A DNA stretch of 31,698 bases from Euprymna scolopes (GCA_024364805.1 CM044508.1:53325332-53357029); one strand, 5' to 3'; positions 9,690 through 21,509 are shown, numbered from the stretch's first letter. A program made the numbers and translations. The notes: generated by a model from the sequence alone, not told the origin.

Positions 9690-10275
9690 GTTGATATGAG
9701 CAGTGAAATGTTAGGTTGACAGAGGATGATCAGTTTGTGTGTAAGAAATGTAAGATTATGAAGATGGATGATAACTCAGATGTGGGGAAAGTATATTTGG
9801 ATGGTGAATTAATTGAGATTGATCAGAAGTTTTGTTACCTTGGTGATATCATCGAAGCACGTAATGATTTCAAGAATTAGAATGGATGGAGTAGGTTCAT
9901 TACTAACTATTAGAGTATTACCATTGTTAACCAAAAGTAGAGTCTATTAGGCATGTGTACATAGTCTGATGATGTGTGGAAGTGTAACTTGGACAGTGGA
10001 GGTTGAAGACATGCGTTGCATGAAGAGAAATGATATGAGAATGATATGATGGATGTGTAAAAACAGGCTAAAACTCAGAGGAAGATTAGATCTGAACAGT
10101 ATAGAGACATGAAGTTCGTTGGTATGGTCACAAAAGAATGGATGGGAGTTCTTGAGTTAATAAATGTAGAACAGCTGGGGTAGCAGGTTAAGTTCAAAGA
10201 GAAAGGCCAAAGAAAGGCCAGATATGTTAGTCTAGAAGTCAGTTACTAAAAGTCGTCTAACACATGTCAACATGA
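9690..10275 (+). mobile_element. LINE family C, ORF2 3' remnant (copy 1)
   Basis: Non-LTR retrotransposon remnant. From 9731 the plus-strand frame reads FVCKKCKIMKMDDNSDV, then KVYLDGELIEIDQKFCYLGD. The FCYLGD phrase is part of the RT C-terminal region of LINEs common in marine invertebrates. Later segments resemble VEDMRCMKRNDMRM (a VEDxxRLxRNDMxMIRWMCGV-like region) and a RWYGH-like phrase near 10115. Several frame changes and stops interrupt it, and the catalytic RT motifs are upstream of what is preserved. The 3' end (ACACATGTCAACATG, 10260) recurs in the next two fragments. Confidence 0.75.
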
Positions 10276-10410
10276 AAAAACGAATATGATGATCTTTTTG
10301 TGTATATTTTACAAAGATACCAATGGAAGCAAATACAAATTAAAAGAAAAAAAATATGACTCCAAATTTGACCCATTGTCCATAAACATAAAATCAATTT
10401 TCATTATTAT

Positions 10411-10645
10411 TTTGGTTTCGTGTGGTTGTTTTGCTTTGTGGCATATCAACCCTTTACAATTTATTTAATGCCAAATCCAGTAATTTTTTGTAAAAGTTGT
10501 TATGCTTCAAGTCCTTTATGTCTTCAATTATTTATTCATCGTGTTTGATTTTTTTTATTATAGGAAAACAATTACATCAATGTTTGGTGCATTTTAGGTC
10601 AGAAAGCCAGTATCTTCAGACAGTCTGGTAGCATCACATTATTTG
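10411..10645 (+). repeat. Dispersed repeat family B, copy 3 (most complete)
   Basis: Contains all B landmarks in order: GCATATCAACCCTTTACAAT (10441), AATGCCAAATCCAGTAATTT, GTTATGCTTCAAGTCCTTTA, TATTTATTCATCG, ACATCAATGTTTGGTGCATT (10574) and GTCAGAAAGCCAGTATCTTC, CTGGTAGCATCAC. Non-coding, about 235 bp. It lies between two LINE C fragments. Confidence 0.65.
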
Positions 10646-10649
10646 AATA

Positions 10650-10830
10650 ATTTTTAGATGTTTTGAGAGAAAAAGGGTTGAATACCTGTCCAGATATAGG
10701 TCAGTTTGGAAGTCAATTTCTAAAAGTTGTCCAACACATGCCAGTATGTAAAATAGGTTTTAAACTGATGATGATGTTATTGATGATTATGATAATGATG
10801 ATGGTGTCGATGATAATGATTTTGTCACAT
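10650..10830 (+). mobile_element. LINE family C 3' end (copy 2) with GAT-rich tail
   Basis: GATATAGGTCAGTTTGGAAG, TCAATTTCTAAAAGTTGTCC and AACACATGCCAGTATG repeat the 3' end of the copy at 9690-10275. It then passes into a GATGAT-rich microsatellite (10770-10820). A GAT-type tail is also suggested at 30539-30551 and, on the minus strand, at 28683-28695, so it seems to be the natural 3' tail of this LINE. Confidence 0.6.
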
Positions 10831-10854
10831 ATTTTTTATTGAGATATCCATGAA

Positions 10855-11020
10855 ATAATAAGTAAATGGCTACACCAAAAGAATGGGAAGTGATGAGATG
10901 GATTTGAAAGAAAGAGGGATAATTAAAGACCTGTCTAAAGATAGGTTACTTTAGAAGTAAATTTCTGTAAGCCATCCTACACATACGATCAGATAAAACA
11001 ATGTGAAAGTGATGATCTTT
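10855..11020 (+). mobile_element. LINE family C 3' end (copy 3)
   Basis: GATGAGATGGATTTGAAAGA, AAGAGGGATAATTAAAGACC and AGATAGGTTACTTTAGAAGT align with 30420-30490 (GGACTTGTAAGAAAGAGGGA, TAAATAAAGACTTGGCCAGA). Ends with a CACATACGATCAGATAAAAC-like 3' terminus. Third fragment of the same family in the same orientation within 1.4 kb. Confidence 0.55.
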
Positions 11021-11570
11021 TACTGAAATGTCCAAATAAATTTTTAAAAAATAAATTTATCCTTTCCTTAATAAAAAAAAAACAATCGTAACGTTCATGA
11101 TTATTTTAACAACTGTTACATTTTTACTTCATTTCTTTCCAAATTAATTACTTAATTTGGCTTCATTCGTTTACCTAATAATCGACCCTTCAGTTAATCA
11201 TGATTTTTTTTCTAATAAAAAGGTAAAAGAAAATCTTTATTCTCAACCTTTCACCTAGACTTCCAACTTTAACCTTTAACCATGTTTTTTTGTTTTTTTT
11301 AACGGGAGGGAAGGGGATGGGCCCAAGAAAGAAGTGAAACATAAAAAAAAAAACATATCAAAACGAGGAAAGTTAATTTAAGAACCTTTTGCATGAATAA
11401 AACTTTTCTTTCCCAAGATACGATGGTATGGAAATGTTGATTTAAAACAAAAAACAAAAAACAAACAAACTAGTTAAATAAACAGATGTACACATATCTC
11501 AATTAAGGATAAGCAAGAAAAAAGGCCAAGAAAGACTTCGAATGACTCAATTAAAGCTGCCCTCAAACAA
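11021..11570. other. No recognisable feature
   Basis: AT-rich with several A and T homopolymer runs (for example 11343-11352 and 11287-11301). No gene seen. Confidence 0.45.
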
Positions 11571-13274
<1,704 letters not shown>

Positions 13275-13676
13275 TCTCTATCTCTACTTGTATATAAAAG
13301 GATCTTTGTATATCTGTCACTTCGTTCCTCATGGACTCAAAAACGGCTGGGCTGATTACTTTTAATTTCACACAAATGTACTGTATGTGTCTGGCTGTGT
13401 TTTTAAATCGGTTTTGTATCAAAATATCTCCAATAAGTATCTGAAATTGGTCACTGAAAAAATCAGATTTACGAAGGAGCAGTCCAATTTTGATCAAAGT
13501 TAACACCTTCATACAATCTAACATCACAAGTGCATTTGAGAAGTTTTATCACTCTACAAGCAGAAGGGCCTGTGGCATAAAATCAATAGAATTCCCACAG
13601 GTCCTGCTAATATTAATTAATATAGAGAATATTACTTTTTCAAATTTATTAGCGAAAATAAGCAAACGAAGATAGC

Positions 13677-13711
<35 letters not shown>

Positions 13712-13960
13712 TACACAATGACTAGACTTTCATGTTGACTTAGAGTGAGTGCTCTATGCCAATTTGACGGTTGAATACGATTGAATTTGTGCTCATTTTT
13801 GCATTAAATACTAATTCCTGTTAATTAGTAATTGTGTAATACTTATTTAGCTGCACCTTATCAGAACGAAGATAGTAAAACATTTTCGCCAGATTGGCCC
13901 AGTAGTTTCCGAGAAAAAGTGGAACAGACAGATATACAAACAAACCAAGAGAAATATAAT
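13275..13960 (+). mobile_element. Helitron-like element H2, copy 2, 5' end and body
   Basis: Starts TCTCTATCTCTACTTGTATA and continues TATAAAAGGATCTTTG, CTCAAAAACGGCTGGGCTGA and TTTGATCAAAGTTAACACC. It aligns over about 300 bp with 620-900. Later GATTGGCCCAGTAGTTTCCG and GGAACAGACAGATATACAAA (13893-13941) are phrases found in the body of many short Helitrons just before the 3' end. A TA/CA microsatellite (13676-13710) lies in the middle. Probably continues to a 3' end at 14434 or 14506. Confidence 0.65.
13676..13710. repeat. TA/CA microsatellite
   Basis: Run of alternating AT to 13696 then alternating AC to 13710, inside the H2 Helitron-like element. Confidence 0.9.
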
Positions 13961-14235
13961 CTAGATTGTTCTCTTTCCTAAAAACCTAGTAACTATCAAC
14001 GGATGCAGAACCACAATCAGTCATGTGTACATGTAAATATTTAAATGGATAAAAATGTTTGATTTTATCAACCCAGCATTCGCAGAAAATACAGTAATAT
14101 AATTATTTTTACAAATGGTGGTTTTAATAAGCAATAAATGAATACTATCCCGCAGTCAAACTTGACCTCATTAACTCATTAAAACGGGCACCTGCTAAAT
14201 CCAAGTAATTAAATAAATTCAAACATGTTTCCGTT

Positions 14236-14345
14236 AGCATCTCGCGGTGGGGCAATGGTTAACGTCGCACGTTTTTTTTGTTTTTTTTTTTCACACTTTA
14301 ATTTACAACTTTGCCTCAAGGATTCGGGTTCGATCCTCATACTTA
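14236..14345 (+). repeat. tRNA-like (SINE-type) promoter region
   Basis: CATCTCGCGGTGGGGCAATG followed by GTTAACGTCGCAC (14238-14270) resembles a tRNA-derived SINE head with a Pol III A box (about GGGGCAATGGTTAACG). GGGTTCGATCCTC (14326-14338) is a good B box. The two are separated by about 55 bp including long T runs, more than in a tRNA, so an insertion or T-tract expansion splits the head. No acceptor stem can be closed, so this is not a tRNA gene. The 14405-14434 Helitron-like end follows. Confidence 0.6.
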
Positions 14346-14434
14346 CTTTTTTTTTTTTGAACCCCCACACCAACCCCCGGAGTTTCCACACACACCTCCA
14401 AACACCCAGGCAATGCCGGGTACCCCTCGCTAGT
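14346..14434 (+). mobile_element. Helitron-like 3' end
   Basis: A CA-rich segment leads to the hairpin CCCAGGCAATGCCGGG (14405-14420) and the end CCTCGCTAGT (14425-14434). Same architecture as the ends at 239, 21510 and 21913. Confidence 0.65.
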
Positions 14435-14469
14435 ACTTTCATAAATCAAAGTCTATTTTCTGTAGGCTG

Positions 14470-14506
14470 TTTTTGAACCCAGTCAACGACGAGTACTTTT
14501 GCTAGT
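14470..14506 (+). mobile_element. Second Helitron-like 3' end (decayed)
   Basis: CCCAGTCAACGACGAGTACT followed by TTTGCTAGT (to 14506) keeps the spacing and CTAGT of a Helitron end, but the hairpin has lost most pairing. Placed 72 bp after the better end at 14434. Confidence 0.4.
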
Positions 14507-15012
14507 ATAATATAAAAACAAGTCTAATAATCATTTCTTTAATTTAAGCAGCCTTTTTAATATACAATACATACTTAAATATATTTATTAACATATGATC
14601 TTTATTCAAGTATGTTCTAAAAATTATTATTATATTTAATCCAATTGATATTCTAATTTAGTGTGATTTACACATTGGTACATATAAATCTATGTTCTTA
14701 ACAGATTGGATTCCGAATTTAATAAAATTAGGAAAATATTAATAATGGTTAGCTTAAAGACCTTGTGATTGACTGCATCAATAAAAAATTTCAAATCCCA
14801 GAAAATATTTGATCCTTCCGAATGTTCCATTTATTTGAAAAGGAAAAAAACAAACTTGCAAGCATCATTAATTTTTTCTACTCTATTTCTTTCTATTTGG
14901 TGTAGATTTGTCTTTCCTTCTTTTTGTAGTGATAGTGTATCTTATATCAAATATAGTAATATTGTGTATCGGGGAAGGGGGTGCGTTTGTTTTTGTTTTG
15001 TTTTTTTTACTC
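14507..15012. other. No recognisable feature
   Basis: AT-rich, with open frames that show no family resemblance. Oligo-T and GTTTTGTTTT stretches occur close to the LINE D remnant that follows. Confidence 0.45.
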
Positions 15013-15400
15013 ACGTTCACCCCTAACAAGGCATATCGCCACTTGGACGTAAGGGGCTACGATCTGGGACCATGCCTAGAAAAGATTAACAAGATATTGG
15101 TTTGTATACATTTAAACTTCTGCATATCAGTATAGTCAGAGAAACAGGTAGCAGGAAAGGAATTCCAAAGTCTAACTGTTCAAGGAAGAAACTATTAGAG
15201 TAGAAAGCTTTCTGGCATTTAGAGACCTCAACTGTGAAGGGGTGAGATTTTGTTTCTAAGTGGGTTTGTTGGGGATATGTATATCGAAGGGGCACAAGTG
15301 CAACGAGTTCATCAGAACACATTCTATTAAAATACTTGTAAAACAGGCACAGAGATGCAACATTGCAGCGATGGGACAGAAGTTGGAGCTTAGTTTAAAT
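15013..15400 (-). mobile_element. LINE family D, 3' coding remnant (copy 2)
   Basis: Aligns with 7127-7520 throughout. On the minus strand, 15322-15086 reads MCSDELVALVPLRYTYPQQT, then SHPFTVEVSKCQKAFYSNSF. This is the region just before the FFPRTxRLWNSLP phrase of LINE ORF2 C-termini; here that phrase is broken by a frame change. This copy keeps a SHPFTVEV segment that copy 1 has lost by a short deletion. Only the 3' end of the element is present. Confidence 0.65.
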
Positions 15401-16569
15401 GCGAGTGTGATGCTCGTATTATAAAACGTACTTCCTTGCATTTGTAAACCTACATAAACCAGTATATTCTATTTGAAATGTAATAGAGAATGACATGATC
15501 CTTGTGTCACTCACCTCCACAATTTTGGAATTTGCTACTGGCCAGCATCTACTTGAAAATTATTGTTGTGCTAACAAGTATAAAATAGTGTTTCGGGGTC
15601 TTGTATACAGCAGATTTCAAAAATTATATGAAAAATTTTGGAACTTATCTCTATTGAAATCCGTAAACCTTTCTTGTGCAGACAAAAGAAATTTATAAAA
15701 GTGTTGAATCGTCTTTGAGGAACTTTGAACACCCACTTTTTCCCCTATCGCATGTTGTGCCATTTTAATCGTTTTTAAACAATTATCGAGTTAAATTTAT
15801 TTTAATCGCTTACGTTCAATTTCTTGGAACATTCAATTTCCCCTCCGTGCTCTCTTTATTTCCACCAATGTTATTTTATTCATTCAAACTATCGATTTTC
15901 TTCTGATGAGTAGAAAGTGTCCTTGAGAGCTTTTCATCAATTTTGTTTAAGAGGGTGCATATATATATATGTACTCCTATCATTTTTTTTTTTTTTGTGT
16001 ATTGATATTCATATTAAAAACCATTTTATCTATTTATTTAAAAAGAAAATACAAATTTGTTATATATGGATCATGGAATTTTATTCATTTGCAAAGATTC
16101 TAGCTAATTTGCATATTCTTTTAAACATTCATTTTAATTAATTCCCTATTAGTTTTTCGGTTTTCTTATGGGATGATCATCTTTAGTTAACTATTACGTG
16201 TAATTATATTCATGCAGATATTCTACATCATTTATATTTGCGTAATATTTTATTTGCTTAAAAAGGTTATAGTAAACACAAACCTCTTTCTATATATATT
16301 TATTTATGCGTATATATATTTGCTTAAAAAATTTTGCTTACCAAACTCCTGTCAGTTTTTGGTCTACAGACATAAAACTTGATTTATAGGGTATTCAAAC
16401 TCATGCAAAACTTTATATTTGGCTTTTAGTCGGGGAAAATCGGTGTAAAAGTGTGAAAATTTTTTAAATAGAATTTGCCAAGTAAAGGTATTACAACAGC
16501 ATCACGAAATGCATGCCTAACGTAATAGCTATTGGTTCATGTTTTAATTTTTAGCTTTGCAGCAAACAT
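15401..16569. other. No recognisable feature
   Basis: AT-rich, with short TA runs (15958-15970 and 16290-16320). No gene or recurrent repeat recognised. Confidence 0.45.
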
Positions 16570-16638
16570 GTCTCCATAGCTCAGACATTAATGTAAATTA
16601 TAAGCTAAACGTTTTGGTTTCAATTCTCGGTGATGGCG
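16570..16638 (+). repeat. tRNA-like segment
   Basis: GTCTCCATAGCTCAGACATT (16570-16589) has the form of a tRNA 5' half with a Pol III A box, and GGTTTCAATTC (16616-16626) is a B box at tRNA-like spacing. The acceptor stem does not close (5' GTCTCCA against 3' GATGGC) and no credible anticodon arm is seen. It reads as a decayed tRNA or a tRNA-derived SINE head, not a gene. Confidence 0.5.
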
Positions 16639-16778
16639 CACAAGTCATTTTTTAAAACTTTTTAAATCATTTCTATATATTGCGTCCAATATAATATAAT
16701 AAATACGAAATCTGCATTAATCAAAATATCATATTTAAGCATATTTTACGACCGGGCAATGCCTAACAGCCTGCTAAT
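16639..16778 (+). mobile_element. Helitron-like 3' end following the tRNA-like segment
   Basis: CGACCGGGCAATGCCTAACA (16749-16768) then GCCTGCTAAT keeps the GGCAATGCC core and a CTAAT end. Diverged from the ends at 14434 and 21510; the hairpin is partly lost. Confidence 0.4.
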
Positions 16779-16939
16779 ATATACACAAAGTGGGTAGCAA
16801 CCGTATTTTGTACATTGTTATTTTTTCATATTTCTCAAAAAATATCAACTTTATTTGAATGAAATTTACACTCAATCTTTGAACAAATATTATCTATTTA
16901 AAACAAATAAAAGGGAAATCAAAATATACTTCGTTAACA

Positions 16940-17329
16940 AATGATTATTAACAAAAGAAATATGAAAAAAAAAAATATCCGTATTCTTCAATTCTCTGAA
17001 ATACTGTTTTAATATGGATTCTGTGTTGCATCTCATTTTCGCTTTTAATCAAAATATCATCCAAATATGCAATTGCATATTTCATACCAGCAAACATTGT
17101 GTCCGTTATTTGCTGGAATAGGCTTAAAGCTACCTTCAATCCCAAAGGAAATTAAAAATTCTTTTATGTGTGTTTACATTCTTCACTGACTTGAACTTCA
17201 GACAAATTCAACTGTGAATACACTCTACCACCATTTAATTTATTGAATATATCTTCTGGGGATGATAGGGGATATGCATGTCCTTTTAAACATTCATTCA
17301 ACCCAGTCGAAAAATTACCACATACTCTG

Positions 17330-17371
<42 letters not shown>

Positions 17372-18360
17372 TTGACGACGCCAAATCCAAATAATCGACT
17401 TTTGTAATTACACCAATTTTTTCTAATTTCTCATTTATTGGGTCTAGTGTCAAAAATGGTACTTTTCTTTTGGGTTAAAAATGGATTTAATATTTTCTTT
17501 TACTTCAAAGTAAATTTTTGTTTTTTGCATAGACCAAGTCTTTCTGAAAAAAAAAACATGAGGTATTTGTTTTTCAGATCCGTAATAAGTCTTTCTGTTT
17601 GCTTCGTCTTATGTTTTTTATGAGGTAAATAGATAGAATTGTTATAGATAGAATTGGTAATTCCCATAAATTAAACAGTAAAATTCTGTCTAAAGAAATC
17701 TTCTGAACGAGAAAGTACATCAACTTTTGATTTATGAGTTTTTCCCATGAATAAAACGTTACATTTTAGTTTGCATTTGAACTTCAATTTTGTACCTGAT
17801 ACCCTTTAGCAATTTTTTTTCTGTGTTCGTTAACCGTGGAGAAACCTTTTTTTTTTTCAAGTTCATTTATTACTTTCTTAATTGAAGAATAATTTTACAG
17901 TTTTTATATCTAGATATTTTGTCTTAACTTCATTTTGTTTTACATAAAACTATATTCACCTTTGATTGCAACTTTGTTTCTATTTGTATTTTTTTTTTGT
18001 CAGACTTTTATGGCCTACATGTCCACAATTAAAGCATATTTTATCCTTAAAGAAACGTTTGGGTCCTGTTTCATAATACTAAGAAATCTTGTTCTGATTT
18101 CTTTGTTCTTCGATGTAGTTAGTCCTTGGACATAAATTAGACATTTGAACATGTCACTCAATAATTCCGTTATTTGAAATTCTTTCAATAAAATAATCCT
18201 TGTTGTTTCAATTATTGTTGTTGTTAGAAATTTTTGGTGTTCAATTTGTTGTTTTTGTGGATTTGCTATTGTAAAATGTGTTGAAGCACTGTAATTAATT
18301 CTGAAATCTGCTCCATTTTTTAACGTATCCACAAAAATGTATTGCTCGAATAGACAATAA
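16940..18360 (-). mobile_element. Ty3/Gypsy-type LTR retrotransposon fossil (gag and reverse transcriptase parts)
   Basis: Fossil on the minus strand, broken in many places. Parts in element order: a gag-like segment near 18330-18130; a zinc-knuckle-like CFNCGHVGH near 18035-18005; the start of the RT domain near 17470-17390 (reading with PINEKLEKIGVITKVDYLD); an RT segment near 17330-17160 with RVCGNFSTGLNECLKGHAYP; and an RT core near 17145-16948 with the catalytic YLDDIL motif in AIAYLDDILIKSENE. These match the layout and wording of Ty3/Gypsy polyproteins. A TA microsatellite lies between two RT segments. RNase H, integrase and LTRs were not seen. Likely old. Confidence 0.8.
17333..17369. 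repeat. (TA)n microsatellite
   Basis: About 37 bp of alternating TA, located between two RT-like segments of the Ty3/Gypsy fossil. Confidence 0.95.
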
Positions 18361-18648
18361 CTTTTCTAAATACAAACAAGAGGAAAAGGATATTTTTACT
18401 TTATGTAAGAATTGAATAAAAAAAAAAGTCTTTTTTTTTACATGTTCCTCATTGAGTTAAAATAAAATGGGGAGAAAAAAAACACTGACTTTCTGTAACA
18501 ATAAGTCTTTCTAACGTTCATCATAAGTTTTTTCCTTTTAGTTAAACTTGCGAGGTCGTTTTGAATAGTTCATCATCAGACACTTTTTTTTTTCTTTAAC
18601 TTGTGATTTTGTTCTGAATCCCAAGTCGCTGCTGAATACCCTACAAAA

Positions 18649-18651
<3 letters not shown>
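18361..18651. other. No recognisable feature
   Basis: AT-rich with several A and T runs. It may be further decayed 5' sequence of the adjacent fossil, but nothing can be named. Confidence 0.4.

Positions 18652-18691
<40 letters not shown>
18652..18691. repeat. (TA)n microsatellite
   Basis: About 40 bp of alternating TA, roughly 100 bp upstream of a 5S-like copy. Confidence 0.95.
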
Positions 18692-18693
<2 letters not shown>

Positions 18694-18794
18694 TTGAAGT
18701 AGCTGAGCAGGTTTTGCTACATTTTGAGTAATAATCAATTGTTGCTGTACTAAATGAATATTGCAGTCGAAACTGGTGTTCCTTGTGTGAGGCT

Positions 18795-18960
18795 TGATGT
18801 TTAGAGTTGATACAGATTATTGTTAGAATAACTGAAGTTAAGCGATGATTGAGTATGATCTGTGTTAGATGATTGGAATACGAGGCACTATGTGGAAGAC
18901 TAGTAACATTTCGTCATCAAAAAATAACGTAATACTAAATGAATGACCATCTGGAAATAA
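18795..18960 (+). pseudogene. 5S rRNA-like sequence, copy 2, split by about 70 bp
   Basis: The 5' two-thirds is recognisable in GTTGATACAGATTATTGTTA, GAATAACTGAAGTTAAGCGA and TGATTGAGTA (to 18856). The 3' third resumes at 18929 with TAATACTAAATGAATGACCA and TCTGGAAATAATA. In intact 5S RNA these parts are contiguous, so about 72 bp has been inserted. It shares GAAGTTAAGC and TACTAAATG with the 30573 copy. Non-functional. Left limit is approximate. Confidence 0.55.
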
Positions 18961-19069
18961 TAAAAACTCAAAACCCAGATGATGACTAACAATCGCAAAA
19001 TAAAAAGTTATCCTTTATATAATTCACAATGTACATGTCTATAAAAAGTTGAAAAAACTTTTTATATAT

Positions 19070-19140
19070 TAACGAGTCACCACTTATCAAGGCTCAAAGG
19101 CCACTCGAGAATAAGAATTACTGCAGTTATCAGATGGACA
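19070..19140 (-). mobile_element. LINE 3' untranslated tail (minus)
   Basis: Reverse complement contains CCATCTGATAACTGCAGTAA, CGAGTGGCCTTTGAGCCTTG and ATAAGTGGTGACTCGTTA, matching the tail at 9590-9640. No coding part is attached. Confidence 0.5.
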
Positions 19141-19641
19141 GTGGGATAACAATGTGATTGGTAATAATTTTTGAAACTGGGCAGCATTTGATTATCTAAG
19201 AGAACGGCTTAGCAAGAATTTGTTGACATTGGAATTGAAAACGAAGATATTGTACTCAGCTGGGAAGCAGCTCCGTTGTATTGTTTTCTATATATGGACA
19301 GTTTTTAGAAATAAATTTTACTCATAAAAATTCCATTCAGTTTTAGATACACAGAGGAAGAAAGAAAAATTACAATGGTTGTAACTAAACAAGTTTCATT
19401 CGTGAACGTTTTTACCAGGTTAAACCAGTTGAATATCCACCATGATAGAGTAGAAAAAGACTAGCAATGTTTCTTCTGTGAGAAAGAAGCTGTAGGGGAG
19501 AGAAGATTGCAAAGTCGGTTTTGTATTCTTTCAATGCAGGAAAGGATTCTGTGAATGACACCTACCCAGATGTGGCAAGAGTACTTCATCTAAGGATGTA
19601 TTTGTTTCTTGTACAGGTAGAAGATTGCATCAGGAGTGAGA
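19141..19641. other. No recognisable feature
   Basis: Less AT-biased than average but without a frame or repeat that I recognise. Confidence 0.4.
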
Positions 19642-20345
19642 TACCTAGCACGTGTTGGATGGATTTAAAAAATTGACTTCCAAACTAACCTATCTTTGGC
19701 CAGGTCTTTATTGATCCCTCTTACTCTCAAGTTCATCCTTATCACTTCTCCCATGTTTTCCTTGTCCTTACCCTGTTATCACAATTTTTCTGCATTTACT
19801 AACTACAAAACTCTCACCCATTCTTTTAACGTGGCCATACCAACAAAGTCTACTGTTATATATATCCCTATACAGTCCAGATTTTGCCTTCCTTTGAGAT
19901 TATCAAAACTAAGCCTGTCTCTAAGATTCCCATTACACATTCATCGTATCATTCTCATATCATTTCTCTCCATGCAATGCATGTTCTGGTCAGGTTTTAT
20001 TTCCATACACCATCACATTGCATACACGTGCCTAAAAGACTCTTCTCTTCAAAGTCAGTGGTAAGGTTCTACAAGATAGCAATGGTTTACTTCATACGCT
20101 CTTATTTCTTGCAATCACCTTAGCACCTACTCAACCCCGTGACCCTATGGTGTCACCGAAATAACAAAATTTCTCCTCAAACTCAACAACTTTGTCATCC
20201 AGATTTTCTTTCTCCACATCGGAGTTCTCATTCATCTCCATTGTCTTACATTTTGTGCATATAAGATGATTATTCTCTCTCGATTTACAAAGAATTCTTC
20301 TGCATCCTTTGTGTACCCGATTTTTATAAGTACCATAAAAGATTT
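19642..20345 (-). mobile_element. LINE family C, ORF2 3' remnant (copy 4, minus)
   Basis: Minus-strand remnant of the same LINE as 9690-10275. The reading includes ENSDVEKENLDDKVVEFEEK and FCYFGDTIGSRG near 20240-20150, then ARVCNVMVYGNKT near 20030 and an EHALHGEK-like counterpart of the VEDMRxLxRNDM segment. The 3' terminus is at 19642, where the reverse complement gives CCATCCAACACGTGCTAGG. Multiple frame changes. The 122-codon plus-strand frame at 19696-20064 is a shadow of it. Confidence 0.7.
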
Positions 20346-20889
20346 TATTGTATCCAACTTCCTTTCCCTAAACTGAGCAGGAGAACTAAAAAAAAAAAAA
20401 AAATACTATTAACAAATCTGGTCACAGTTCATTGTGTCTAACGACTAATAAAACGAACATATTTCTGATGCTTAGAATTGAAGAGAAAGTCACCAATGTC
20501 GACTGACTCCAAATTGTATTGAACCGAAGGAAATTGCCTGTCGAAATAAAGTTGTTTTAATTTGAAAAGAAGAAAAAAAATGGAGAAAACATGTACCATT
20601 TCTTGGGGATTCAGATGTGTCCATTTTTGCCGGAAGAAGAAAAGAGAGTCATTATTTAGTCTCCTGTTGAGCACTCCATCTTGTGGTCTAGCTGTCAATT
20701 ATATATCATTCGAAAGAAGGAGAAGGGGCATGTCAATTTGTCAATGTAACAGGATGGTGGAAAGATGAAAGAGGTCAGGATACAACCTTACATAGAATTG
20801 TGTTACCTTTCGTGAAAAAAACAAACAAAAAAATGGGTAATATATAAGCGCTTTTACACAACGTATAGGCAAAGAAGCTAAATGCATTA
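20346..20889. other. No recognisable feature
   Basis: Contains an A run of about 16 (20389-20404). Open frames on both strands between 20438 and 20768 show no family resemblance. Confidence 0.45.
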
Positions 20890-21122
20890 TTTGGTTTGGT
20901 TTAATGGCATATCAACTGCTGCATCCAATTATTTTGTTGTTATGCTTCAAGTTTTTATATCATCAAATATTTATTCATCACTTTTTTTTAATAGGAAAAA
21001 TGTTTTTATTTGTGATATTGTAGAACATGATTGAGTTTTCTAAAGGGAATGTAAAATTATGGTTTGGTGCATTTTAGGTTAGAAAGCCAATATCTTCAAA
21101 CAGCCTGAGCAGATAGCATTAT
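20890..21122 (+). repeat. Dispersed repeat family B, copy 4
   Basis: TTGGTTTGGTTTAATGGCAT (20891), ATATCAACTGCTGCATCCAA, GTTATGCTTCAAGTTTTTAT and TATTTATTCATCAC, then TTTGGTGCATTTTAGGTTAG (21063) and AAAGCCAATATCTTCAAACA. It runs straight into family E at 21139. Confidence 0.65.
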
Positions 21123-21138
21123 TTGGATTATTCAGACT

Positions 21139-21250
21139 ACTTTTCTCATCTTGAATGTTATTTTTACACCGTTTCAGCCAATGTAACCTTTGACCTTCTC
21201 CAAGTGCATTTTGTCAAACTCGGGTATCTGTACGGAATTTCAGCCATTTC
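21139..21250 (-). repeat. Dispersed repeat family E, copy 4 (minus)
   Basis: Reverse complement reads PEFDKMHLEKVKGYIG at the start and matches 8341-8450. Plus-strand landmarks are TTCTCATCTTGAATGTTATT, GTAACCTTTGACCTTCTCCA and GTACGGAATTTCAGCC. Directly adjacent to family B copy 4, so B and E may be parts of one element. Confidence 0.6.
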
Positions 21251-21319
21251 CAACGTTATATATATGAGATAAAGGATAGGTGAAGTACTTACATTATCAT
21301 TAGTTTTAATATATTAAAA

Positions 21320-21509
21320 TAGGAAAGAGAAACTACTGAGCAGACGTGAAAGAGGAGCATGGGGAAGGAATGTGGAAAAAACGGGACAGAGAGAAAGATA
21401 AAGAGAGGTAGATTATATATGTTTCAATATGAAGATGTTGCATACACTTTTTAACGTCTTCTATTTTGTTTTTTTTATGGCCCCTGGCAACGCCGGGTGA
21501 CCCTGATAG
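21320..21509 (+). mobile_element. Helitron-like element H1, first member of a tandem dimer (3' part)
   Basis: The purine-rich segment AAGAGGAGCATGGGGAAGGA (21349) and ACGGGACAGAGAGAAAGAT are homologous to 21808-21856 of the next copy. Ends with the hairpin CCTGGCAACGCCGGG (21483-21497), whose stem CCTGGC/GCCGGG pairs over six positions with one G-T wobble, and GACCCTGATAGT. Confidence 0.65.

Noticed and set aside
16570-16638. Functional tRNA gene
   Set aside because: A and B boxes are present, but the acceptor stem does not pair and there is no credible anticodon arm.
19696-20064. 122-codon plus-strand open frame
   Set aside because: Antisense shadow of a LINE C remnant on the minus strand.
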